Shown: positions 49,392 to 59,860 of the stretch, in pieces | How the letters are laid out: the number at the start of each line of letters is the position of its first letter | Position numbering within the stretch: position 1 is the first letter of the stretch | Assembly (NCBI GenBank): GCA_947683625.1 | Contig: CANTUR010000529.1 | Location: 1,364,001-1,428,000 of the forward strand | Source of the DNA: Mallotus nudiflorus | Taxonomy: Eukaryota; Streptophyta; Magnoliopsida; Malpighiales; Euphorbiaceae | Length of the DNA stretch: 64,000 bases | Direction of reading: 5' to 3' | Program-made: the position numbers and the translations under genes | Notes under the pieces: generated by a model | The model's input: the letters and a program-made list of their open reading frames with translations, nothing else | Databases searched by the model: none | Told to the model about the DNA's origin: nothing

Positions 49392-50109
49392 TGTAATATC
49401 CCAAATTTTTTTTAAAATATTTTTAAACTACATCGGGATATGCAGTGTTAATAAATTATATATATATTCATGATTATTTAATGAGTTTGTTATTTATTAA
49501 AGACATTTTTAATTATTTTTAATTATTTTAAGTTCTTCATGTAAAATTTATTGAGAATTTTATTTTCGGAGAAATTAAGACGTAAATATTTTAATATTAA
49601 TTATTTGAAATAGTTTTACGAATTTGCATGAGTTCATACATAATTTTAAGTGTTAAATAAAATGCATATGTGTACATTTATTTAAATTAAAATTAGGGTT
49701 TATTTTATAATTAATTATATAATATAGTTTTTATATTAATTAATTAATTAAATATATATATTTATATGTGTATATATATTATTAAAATATGCGTGTGGTG
49801 TATATTTATTGTGTGTGTTATATTATATATTATTATAATATAAAGTATAGTTATATATATCCATGTATACATAAATATTTATCAAAGACTAAAAGTTCTC
49901 TTTATTTACGATATTGCCACTATCTCTTTCTTCTCCCTCCCAATCGGTTTTCTCCCATTTTTGGCCACTGTGACCTCTGTTTCTTGCCATCACTGTGCCC
50001 CTTAGCCTTCCTCCTCCCTTGCCAGCCATTCTCGATGCCTCAAGCCTCCTTCTCCAGCGTGTTTTGGCCAGAATTCCCAAGAGAAGCCAAAACTTAAGCC
50101 ACCGTCGAT
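49392..50109 (+). repeat. LTR O, truncated 5' part inside element M
   Basis: A plus-strand LTR start, TGTAATATCCC, at 49392 follows the RNase H remnant of M. It reads about 718 bp through the AT-rich start into the GC-rich first block (49960-50100). It then stops, within CGTCGAT (50103-50109), where M pol resumes in the RT catalytic region. About 2.5 kb of the LTR and about 350 bp of M pol are missing. CGTCGAT fits both the LTR (compare 30747-30753 in K) and the expected M sequence, so the join is a microhomology deletion. Confidence 0.88.
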
Positions 50110-52556
50110 GAAGACTACCACAAACTGATCCACATATGGTTTGAATACCATGTTCATCAGGTCCATAAAAGTTACTGATGCATTAGTCAAGCCAAAAGAA
50201 ATCACCAGAAACTCATAATGGCCATATCGAGTGCGGAATGCCGTTATAGGAACATCGGCTTCACTGATCCACAACTGATGATAACCTGACCTTAGATCAA
50301 TCTTAGAAAAGAATTGTGCACTCTGTAGCTGATCAAACAAGTCATTTATTCTCGGGAGAGGATACTTGTTCTTCACTATCACCTTTTTCAACTCTCTGTA
50401 GTCAATGCACAGTCTTAGGGTACCATCCTTCTTCTTCACAAACAGAACTGGTTCACCCCAAGGAGAAACACTGGGTCTAATGAAACCCTTATCTAACAAC
50501 TCTTGCAACTGCTCCTTCAACTCTTTCAACTCTGCAGGAGCCATTCTATAGGGTGGCATAGATATAGGAGTAGTACTCAGAACCACATCTATATAGAACT
50601 CAATCTCTATGTGAGGTGGTAAACCTGGCAACTCCTCAGGAAAAACATTAGGAAACTCACAAGCAATAAGAACATCTGTGAGTGATAACTTCTCCACTAA
50701 AGTATCCGTGACCAATGTCAAATATCCCTGACAACCTTTTCTCAGCAACTTCTTAGCCGTAATAGCAGAAATAAGATTCTAAGGTGCTGAACTTTTATCA
50801 CCCACAAACTTAAATTCTTCTTCACCAGGAATTCTAAAAGTCACCTCTTTACTCCGACAATCCGCCATGGCATAGTGCTGAGATAACTAATCCATACCCA
50901 GATTAACATCAAACTCCATCACATCCAACAAAATCAAGTCAGCAAATAATTCTCTATCTCCCACAAGAACTGGACAACCAGAAAGAACAACATCGGTGTC
51001 CAAAGAATCACTTAGAGGAGTGGTGACAGACAAAGGAAAAGCCATCCTCAAAGCTTGCCAATAAGACTTGAAAGCAAAAATAGGAGAAATGAATGAATGC
51101 GTGGCACCCGGACAAAAACAGGAGAAACAAATGAATGCACGGCACCCGGATCAAACAAAACCCTTGCATCCAGGTAACAGATAGAAATAATACCTACCAT
51201 GACTACATTAGATGTCTGAGCATCCTGCTGAGTGAGATGAAAGACTCTGGCCTATCCTCGACCTCCCTGCTAGCTGGTAGAAGCCTGGCCAACACCTCTG
51301 GCACCTCCTCTAGCACCTCTACCATTACCCTACTGGGGAACAAGCTGAGTGGAACTCTAATGCTGGGCTGGAGGCAACTAAAATAGAATAGGTGCAGCAC
51401 TAGCAATTGACTGCTGGGGAAATCATGGAATCTGCAGCTGCTGATACTCGAAATAAGGACACGATCTGGCATAATGTCATGTCTGCCCGCATCTGAAGCA
51501 TGTCAGCGGTTTCATGTAACATGGTCCCTGATGGACTCTGTCGTAGGTCTGGCAAACACTGCTAGCTGACCCAGAACTACGTCCACTGCTGCTACTTGAA
51601 GCACCTAACTCGAGTCTGAATGGTCTATGCTGACCTCCACGACCATGTCTACTGCTTCGATGCACTCGCTGCTGCTGTCTCTGACTCTGCTGAGCTGGAC
51701 CTCTCTGCCGACTATTCAAACCAATCTGAAAACTCGAGTACGGAGTAGTCTGAAATCCACCTGACTGAAAACCCAACTGGTAATAATCAGGTATAGCTCC
51801 CTGCCTAACTAGCCTCAGCTCAATCTCCTTAGCTAACTCAATAACTGACTCCATAGTAAGGTCCACTGTAGGAATACCAGCAAATGCATAACCCAATCCG
51901 GTGACGTAGGTGGTAACCACGAAATGTTGGTCTCACATAAGATCCCCTATATATCTACCCAGCCATAGGAACTCTCGAGTGTACTCCTCAATAGATATAT
52001 CACCACGTGAAATGCTAGTCAACCGGAGATGATAACTCATGCGGAGCGGCTCTGGGAAAAATCTCCTCATAAATCGCTCTCTGAACTGAGCCCAGGTCAT
52101 CGTCATCATGTATGGCTGGATCATCTGAATAAACTAGTCCAGGGTTGGTCCCTCTACTGAAAGCTCAATGATCATGATCTGCTGGTACTTGGTGTGAGCA
52201 GTCCGAGTCCTAGTCTCGATCGCATGCAAGAAGTCTAGAGGATCGGAAGTCCCATCAAAAGTGATCTTGCCAACTCTGGCATAGAACAGAGCTGCCTCAG
52301 GGTCTGACATACCCTGCTGATAGGCAGGCTAAACAGGTGGAACAACTAGAGGTACAGGAACATCCTCGTACTCATGCTCTACAGGCTCCTCATCCTGTAT
52401 CTCTCTCTATCTATGGTGACCTACCGCTCCTTGAGGTCTACCTCTACCACGACCTCTGCATCTAACTAGTGGCTCAAGAGGTAAAACCTCATCCTAAAAG
52501 GACTCATCATCCTTGGCCTTAACGACTGGTGGAGCGACACGCGCTCGCCTCCTTAT
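50103..52556 (-). pseudogene. Element M gag - protease - RT N-terminal half (decayed)
   Basis: On the minus strand the gag start codon is ATA instead of ATG (52554-52556). Gag domain remnants lie at 51933-52340, and the later gag with its CCHC knuckle at 51430-51920, with a stop inside the knuckle. The protease region around 51060-51160 carries a 38-bp tandem duplication that shifts the frame. The RT N-terminal half (50110-50748) is open and reads from the PEELPGLPP region to FVVVFID, where it runs into LTR O before the second catalytic Asp. No functional product is possible. Confidence 0.92.
51082..51157 (-). repeat. 38-bp tandem duplication over the protease active-site region of M
   Basis: Units 51082-51119 and 51120-51157 are near-identical. 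Both cover the bases for the active-site GA(T)HSF segment. Elements A and L have one copy. A 38-bp gain shifts the reading frame, so the protease of M is broken here. Confidence 0.8.
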
Positions 52557-52738
52557 TCCGAAAACACAAACAGAAGAATTCAAAAAAATAGACAATGAAG
52601 GAATAACGCAGAAAATTAAAGCAAGGAATACTCATCAAGACATACTCGAACCTAATTCACTGCAGTAGTTTCAAAGAAAACACAACTTTAAAAATTAGGG
52701 CCACAACTCACACAACTAAGGCCCTAACACAGAACTCC

Positions 52739-52750
52739 GCTCTGTTACCA
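52739..52750 (-). promoter_or_regulatory. Element M primer-binding site
   Basis: On the minus strand this reads TGGTAACAGAGCG, which is one base away from the site in A. It lies next to the 5' LTR end at 52755 and occurs once only. Confidence 0.85.
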
Positions 52751-52754
52751 ACTT

Positions 52755-55700
52755 TTTCATAACCCAAAATAGGGGCCATGACCGGCGTTAGGGAACAGGA
52801 ATTCTTTCAAATCCAAAACCTGTAGCAAGCCTAAAAAAATAAATAAATAAAAACATGCAATAGTCATAATAACGTAAATAAAATCACTTGCAGCGGAAAT
52901 AAATTTCACAAATAATAAAATAATAATCCACCAATGTATTTAAATAAATAACTCATCTCATATATAATAATATATTTTAAATACAAATCTCAGTTCAAAT
53001 ATTTATAATACAAATCTTATACAATCAGTACTTAAATATCCCAATTGACTACAACTACTGCAGTGTCTAGATTATAAAAATAAAATTAAGTAAGCAGTTT
53101 ACATAGTGAAGCCGGGGCAGAAGAAATATGGCATAAAGGTCTGCTACTAAGGTCTGAAGACGTAGACTCTCTTGAAAAATAGTCAACGGAGGGGAGTCAG
53201 ACCTCACTGAGTGAATTGTTATAATATATATACATGCATAGCTAAATGACAATGCACACATTCAATAGTATATATAATAAATATATATACAAGCAAAAAT
53301 CACATAGATGTAGCAAAATCATTTTATAAGTATACTGAGAATAACATCCGTTTATGAAGGATCAAATAGAACCCTAATGATCGCAACCTCAATTAACAGT
53401 AGAAAACACTCTAGCCATACTGGCTCACTTAATTTCAAATAAATTCACTTAATCCAACTAGATAGTAGACTGGCCCCAAGACACTAAGTCGACCGAGCTC
53501 CAGCAGTTTGACTGTCAGTGTGATTGGCCCCGAGACACTTGGTCAACCAAGCTCCAGCAATCACACTCTCAAATCTCATCACACATCAAATAAATCAATC
53601 CGATCATAATCCATAAATAGGTTAGTAATAAAGCCTAAAGGCCATCGGTGTACCGGTACGTACTTGGTCCTAGTGCTGCCCACTAGGTAGCACGTTCTAT
53701 TAATATCCTTCATTTAAATATAAAACATACATTCATAAAATCAATGATGCATGATATTAAATCAAATAGCAACATAAACCATATATATACTAGAAATATA
53801 CCAAAAATAAACCAGGTATATTTCAAGTATATATACGTCAAATAAATTCAATTTAATTATGAAATAATCTAGAAATATACTTAAAATCATTTTGAGAATA
53901 ATTCATTAATAAAACATGCATATAATTTAAAATATACCAAAAATATACTGAAAAATATACCAAAAATAAACCCAAGAAATAATTAAACTATTCATGCATA
54001 ATTTATAAAGCAAGTAATACATTTCTAAAATCATGCAACCTAGAATACGTATATATAAAATAACAACTCACAGTTATTGCGCTCCACAAGATGGGACCAA
54101 TGGGTCTGGTCCACTAGGCCTCGGTCTCGGTGCAACTAAACAAATAAATGACAACACGATATTAGAATAAATCTATCAGAATTCTAAAGACTCGATCTAG
54201 AATCTTAAACACAGAATTAGAATAGGAATTTGACCGGACATCATGTTTTATGAGAATTCTACCGAAAATCCGGTAGAACCTCTCCTATAAAATGAACATC
54301 TCTCTGCTCAAAAAGTAAAGTCGGTCTTGCAAAGAAATACACTTCGAATATATGCAGAACACAATCCCTCGGTCGAACTCCTAAACTATAATTCTACTGA
54401 CCGAGGTTCACAATTCACGAGATAATTACATATCACATTAAAAATGCCAAAAATACCAAAAATGCCCTTCAACACTCAAAATGTAGCAAATTAGGGATTT
54501 AAATGCTAAAAATAATTATTTTATCGATAAATACACAAAAACCCTAATTTTAATAAAATATTATTAAAAATCAATAATTCTCGATAAATTCATACATATT
54601 AACCAAAATACATTTTATAAATCCAAATTACATAATTAACCCTAAAACTTACTAAAAATCAATAAAAACTCATTTATTTAGGAAAATCGTATATTATATA
54701 TAATTTGAAAATAATTTATGAAAAATAGTTTTAATTAGTTAAAAATACTAAATAATTTGTAGAAATCATTTTTATACCTCAAATAACTATTAAAACCAAT
54801 TTAATTATATTTTTAGCCGATTTAGTGCCAAATTACCAAAATGCCCCTAGTTATGTAAATTCCCTAAAATTAATCAAAAATTCACCAAAAATAGTATAAT
54901 TACTCAAAATTAAATTTCTCAACATATAATTCAATAATATCAATAAATATACTCAATTAACCAATTAATTTCAATAAAACACATAATTAACCTAATTTTC
55001 CCAAAATTATATAAACTAAATAAATTCAAAATAAATATATAAAATTCAAAAAAATTACAAATAAATTTCTAAAATTCATTTTAACATCTATAAACACCAT
55101 AAAACACAGTTTCATAATTTATTTAATTAAATTTCGAAAATTAGAAAATATTAATAAAATAATCAAAAATTCACAAAAATCAAAATAATTCCCAAAAATT
55201 CTACAAAAATTCACAAATCTATATTAAGCTACTAGGATAAATGTTTATGAAGGAAGATTTCATGAATCATTCAAATCAAAGCTCAAAAAAATTAAAAACC
55301 CTAGTAGGCTGAAAATGAAAAATAGCTAAAAACCTTACCAAATCGAGTTTTAAGCTAAAAGGAAGTTTGGAATCATATTCTATGGAGTATAGGGAGTTCA
55401 ACGGCATCGGAATCATAGGATTTGGTGGCCGAAAATGTGAGAAAGGAAGAAGAGGCCAACTTTCAGCCAAAACACCAAATTCCACTTCACCAACGCTGGA
55501 GGGGACGTCTGCAGGCGGCGAAGCTGCTAGAGGAAGGAGATGGCACGCTGGGAGGCACACCGATGGTAGTCGGTCAGAGTTGCAATGGTGAGGGAGATGG
55601 TGAGGGTAAGGGACGTGATAGGGAAGAAGAAATAAGGTTGTTGATTTTGATTTTTTTTTATATATATATATATTATAACTTTATATTATAATATTATAAA

Positions 55701-55849
55701 CTCAAATATACACACATTAAACACACACCACACATTAATAAACATATACACATATACATATACATATATATCACATGTTAATAATAATAAAAACTATATA
55801 ATATATACATAATTAAATAATAATAATAATAATAATAAACCATAAAATG

Positions 55850-55906
<57 letters not shown>

Positions 55907-56172
55907 AATATGCAAAATATAATCATGCATGATAACATGCGATTTAATAAAATAAGCTAGCGTAAATAAATAAATAATTATTTAGGTTTTATTTTGCCAA
56001 AAATGTAAACTTCAGAAAAATTTTATGTAAATCTCTTAAAAGAATATACAATAATTAAAAAATGACTTTAATAAATAGCACACTCATTAAATAATCATAA
56101 ATATTTATACAAATTATTAACACTACATATCCCGATGTAGTTTAAAATTATTTAAAAACTCGGGATATTACA
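52755..56172 (-). repeat. Element M, 5' LTR (3418 bp, minus strand)
   Basis: Its end reads TTTCATAACCC on the plus strand (mutated TGTCACGACCC) and its start TGTAATATCCCGAG is at 56172. It is followed by AAAAT, the target duplication of M. It matches the three-piece 3' LTR throughout. It carries the tandem unit 53470-53570, the palindromic block 53645-53690, a GTGAGTT motif near 54070, a donor-like GTAAGG near 55338 and the GC-rich first block 55380-55620. The second acceptor has drifted to TTCAAG. An (AT)n run lies at 55850-55903. Confidence 0.95.
55850..55903. repeat. (AT)n microsatellite in M 5' LTR
   Basis: About 54 bp of alternating T and A. The same place in the 3' LTR of M is where element L inserted (35697/47045). 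Confidence 0.9.
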
Positions 56173-56417
56173 AAAATAATTTTAAAATAGCCATGCACTA
56201 AATTAATATTATTAAAATAATAGTATTCGAAAATAATAAATATACACAATGGAATTTAAACGTCCAAAATAATATATTTACTTAGAAAATTCAATTAAAC
56301 ATAAAATAATGATAATAAATCACAAAATAGTAAAATAATTAAATATAACTTTTAAATTTTATTAACACTGCATATCTCATTATTTAATAAAATAATTTAA
56401 AAACCAAGGTTCTTACA
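56173..56417 (-). mobile_element. Solo LTR F, piece 4 of 4 (LTR start)
   Basis: AT-rich sequence after the target duplication of M. It ends, read on the minus strand, with TGTAAGAACC, the start of F, at 56417. It is followed by ATACG (56418-56422), identical to 15505-15509 on the other side of F, 41 kb away. Confidence 0.92.
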
Positions 56418-56893
56418 ATACGGGTGCCTGATTGTTATGGTTTAGATTGCACGTATATATAGTATAATAATTTACTCAGTGAGGTCTAACCCCCCTCAAT
56501 TATTTTTTTTCAGGAGATCTTATATTGTCAAATCTTAGTAGTAGAGCTCTTCGTCGGTGTTCTTTCGTCCCGGCTATTTTATGTAAATATATATTTTGAA
56601 CTCTAATTTGTATTCTAGAAACTGCAGTAGTAGTATTATTATATCAGAAGAGTATTATTTTGTTTTGATACTTTGTACTCTAAGCGTTGTATATGAATAA
56701 TGTATGAATATATTTATTTATGAAAGGATTTCGAATATCTATTTTATATATCAATTCAAAAAAATTTAATTTAGTCGTACTTTTTATTTATTTATTGCAT
56801 GTTTTTATTTTCTAAGGCTTGCTATGGGCTCAAGATTCAAAAGAATTCCTGTTTCCTAGCGCCGGTCATGACTCCTAATTTTGAGTCGTGACA
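56418..56893 (+). repeat. LTR E, 3' end (plus strand)
   Basis: This continues E from 15509. It has TTTACTCAGTGAGGTCTAAC, an acceptor-like TTTTTTTTCAG near 56513, a TATGTAAAT donor-like motif near 56582, TTCTAAG before GCTTGCTATGGG near 56816, and the end GAGTCGTGACA at 56893. It is the outermost LTR of the nest. No primer site follows, and the right flank is not internal sequence of this family. This piece is therefore either the end of a 3' LTR or a solo LTR. Confidence 0.9.
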
Positions 56894-58300
56894 ATAATCA
56901 ATATGGTTAAGTTGATGGCGCGCCAAGTAATTACTTATAGACAACCATATCCCTGTATTTCAAAAAAAGAGGCCACTCCAAGTGCTCCTTTAAAACAAAA
57001 CTCTAGAGACTCTAAGGGCCAATTCACTAAAAAAATTAAAGACTTTAATCATTCTCAAGTGGTAGTTTTAGAGAAATATTCTCTACCCTATAAAAGAGTG
57101 AACCACCAAACAAAAGGCGCAAGGGGCAAGGGAGCTAGGGGGAACCAATTAGAGAATCAAGAATTCCACCAACATTATACCCCAGGGAATCAAGTCCAAA
57201 TTAATGTGGAAGCTGTAAAGGAGGAAAAAACTGAGTTCATTATGGAAACTCCAAATGATAAAGTTAATATAAGGTCTTTACTCCATTATATGTATGGTGT
57301 TACCAACCCTAATTCTCAATCTGGAGTTATAATGCAAGAGTGCACCACCCAACATGAGGTTCGAAGAATATAGCACCTAAGAGAGCTAGGGAAACCAATT
57401 AAAGAATCAACAATTCCACTAACCAGTAAAAAGAGGATTGAAAGAGGTAGAGTTCAATCATAAGAGAAGAATCCAAAATGAAATGAGAGAAAGACCAAAG
57501 TCATTGTTAGTGTTCAAAACTTATGGTATAAGGTTATGAGAGAGCTTAACTAATGAAAGTGGAGCTAAAAGAATCCTACCATTTCCAAGGGAAGAGTTTT
57601 AAAGGAGATTGTCGAAATTTGTAGTTCCTCCAAAGGTGGCTCTTAGAAACTAGTGGCACAGAATCTAGCACAATAAGTTTTTTCAACCTTTGATAGAAAC
57701 TCAAAATATGAGACTCCAAATACAGAGAGCCCTAGAGATGAAAGTCAGGGTAAAGGAGAAAGACAATATTGAGGGAGTCATAAAGCAAGTTGTGAGTCCG
57801 TTGTAAGTTTTAAAGAAGTAGTTTTTGTGAAAAAGAATAATTTTTTAGTAAATAGTATTCTCATATCTTTAGCCTATGTTATTACTTCTTTCGTTTTGCC
57901 TCCTGATTTTAAGTCAAAAGAAATTGAAGATGATGTAGTGAAAATTCAAAGCAAAGTTAATCAATATGATGAGTTTCACATAGAACATCTAAAGAAGACC
58001 CTATGAAAAATAAAATCTCACTGCTTAAATCTTAACCTTTTTAAATGTGCATTTGATGTGCAAGCATGGAATATTTTAGGCTTCTTTGTTCACAGAAGAA
58101 TGGTGAAGATCAATAAGAACAAAGTTAAAGCACTATTGGAAGCCAAATCACCTCAGATTAAGAGAGAGTTCTAGAGATTCCTTAGCCAAGTGTATTATCT
58201 AAGAAAATTAATTTTGAATTTAGCGATAATATAAAGGAATTCTCTAAATTATTGGGATTTCCCACTATGTGGAAGATTATGAAAATAAAGACTTTGATGT
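56894..58300 (+). pseudogene. Decayed Ty3/gypsy element, non-chromoviral lineage (RT fragment)
   Basis: An open stretch 56888-57373 (161 codons, first bases within LTR E) is basic and Lys/Gln-rich but matches no domain I recognise. Further right, about 57926-58270, the frame reads EDDVV, then KCAFDV, LGFFVHRR, NKNKVKALLEAKSPQ and YYLRKLI. This is the segment after the RT catalytic Asp-Asp up to the RNase H joint in Tat/Athila-like Ty3/gypsy elements. It has TGA and TAG stops and a 1-base frame shift near 58220. It is unlike the A/L/M family and much older. It may be the DNA into which E inserted. Confidence 0.6.
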
Positions 58301-59149
58301 GCCATGTAAGGAGAACTGTTTGTGTACATAATGATGTAAAGCTGAGTTGCGACTGTTTAAAAAGTTTTTCCTATAGATAGGTCCTAAGGCCTATTTCATG
58401 TGTATAGTTTTTCATTTTTTAACTAAATAAGGTTGGTCTGTTGGCCATGTTTTGTGGTTGCATTAATCAATGTTGTCTAAGGAAGTCTAGACTCTAGAGA
58501 GTCTCCAATCAACGTTGTAAGCCTGGGAAGTGAAGAGGCATCAAACGGAATCTAAGGAGATTTCAAAAATCAAAAATTCTACTATATTTTCTACATAAAG
58601 GATCTCTATAAAGATTTTTTCTACTCTCTATAAACTGGGTTCCCCATAAGGATTCTCTCAATAGGCAAGGATCTCAGTAATGATATTGTCAATTTTCATA
58701 TCAACACTTATCCTTAAGTGATCTATTACTTATTTTAGTTATGAATTTGGTTTGAGAGATAAAGAGGAGAGAAAAATATTCATGCCGTTAAAAAAGGTAA
58801 GAGAAGAAGAAAATGGGGGGAAGAGTAAAAGAAAGCTGACCATATCTGTGCTGTTAGACTCTAAAACTCGTCATATGAACAACAACAGGGAAATTAAAAT
58901 ACAAGGCGTCATATCTTTAATGTTACTAGAAAATTGAAGAAGAGTTTAGAGGGCGTGAAAAAATTAGATGTTAAAAACACTTCTGAACAAAGGAAAAAAA
59001 AATAGAAATAAGAAGCCAGTCATCTCGTGTGGAGGTTCAGTTCCATTCTGGCTTCTCTCTTCCTGCTGAGATGAATAGCATGGCCACGATAGGTGTTCGA
59101 TGGAATGACGCTATGCATTACTTTTCATTATAGTCCTCAGTGTGTCTGT
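58301..59149. other. Intergenic, nothing recognised
   Basis: Moderately AT-rich sequence without a convincing gene. A 61-codon open frame at 58752-58937 (Lys-rich) has no recognisable domain and I do not call it a gene. Parts may be the remains of the old gypsy element to its left, such as its LTR, but I see no paired end that would show it. Confidence 0.4.
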
Positions 59150-59860
59150 AGACTTCTTATTGCAGTTTTTGTGGAATATGCTGTCCCATGAATTTAACAT
59201 CACCAGTCATCATCATGTGCATAGCTAAAGTTGCGGGTGATAAAATTTTTCTTATTGTTCCTATTCACAAGCCGATATTGTTTAAAATGAAATGAACATC
59301 TTGTGCTGATTGGTTATAGTGATATCTTTTTAAATCCTTGTGGTCGTCAATTAGCCTACGGTCAGATAAAAGTTTGAATTTGTAAGACCTAAATAGAGTT
59401 TTTGCCTACATAATTATCATCACAGTTAGAAGATGTCATTTCATGAATCCCATATCATCAGTCATGATGTGCATATCTGAAGTTGTGGGCCATAAAATCT
59501 TTCTTATTGAGTCCCTATTCAGAAGCCCAAAATGAAGTGAACATCTTATGTGAATCGCTGCCTTTCCTTTTTTTTTTTTTTTTTGGGTAATTCTTGTGGT
59601 CCGTAATCATGCCTGTGGTCAGATATAGTTTGAATTCGTAAGGTGGCGGCAGACTTATCATCACAGATGTTGTAGGAGATGCTTCTCCATGAGTTTACAC
59701 CATGTATTTAAAGTTTTGGGAGATAGGACTGTAATCCCTGTTCATAAGCCATTTTTGTTCGAAAGGGAGTGAACCTATTTTGTGACTAGCTGCAGTGATA
59801 TCATTTCTGTTCTAATCATGCCTATGGTTAGATCATGGTTTTTTGAATTCACTGCATCAG
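59150..59860 (+). repeat. Degenerate threefold tandem repeat, ~210-257 bp units
   Basis: Three diverged units start near 59150, 59407 and 59651. Each has an ACTT(A/C)TCATCACAG-like lead, then a (T/C)CCATGA(A/G)TTTA-like stretch, AAAGTT(G/T)(C/G)GGG, a CC(T/C)(A/G)TTCA(C/T)AAGCC-like stretch, A(A/G)TGAAC, and a CTGTGGTCAGAT-like motif before TTTGAATT. No reading frame runs through them. They lie in sequence of normal base composition outside the LTR nest. I cannot say what they are. Confidence 0.65.

Noticed and set aside
55276..55560. 94-codon frame in the first GC-rich block of M (also 35120-35404), which could be a leader peptide
   Set aside because: It is kept only between the two LTRs of the same element. 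A, B, G, I, K, L and N do not show the same protein in that block.
58752..58937. 61-codon Lys/Glu-rich frame as a small host gene
   Set aside because: No domain, no splice or promoter context, and its length is expected by chance.
59150..59860. CRISPR-like or satellite array
   Set aside because: Only three diverged, unequal units without short identical repeats, in a plant genome.
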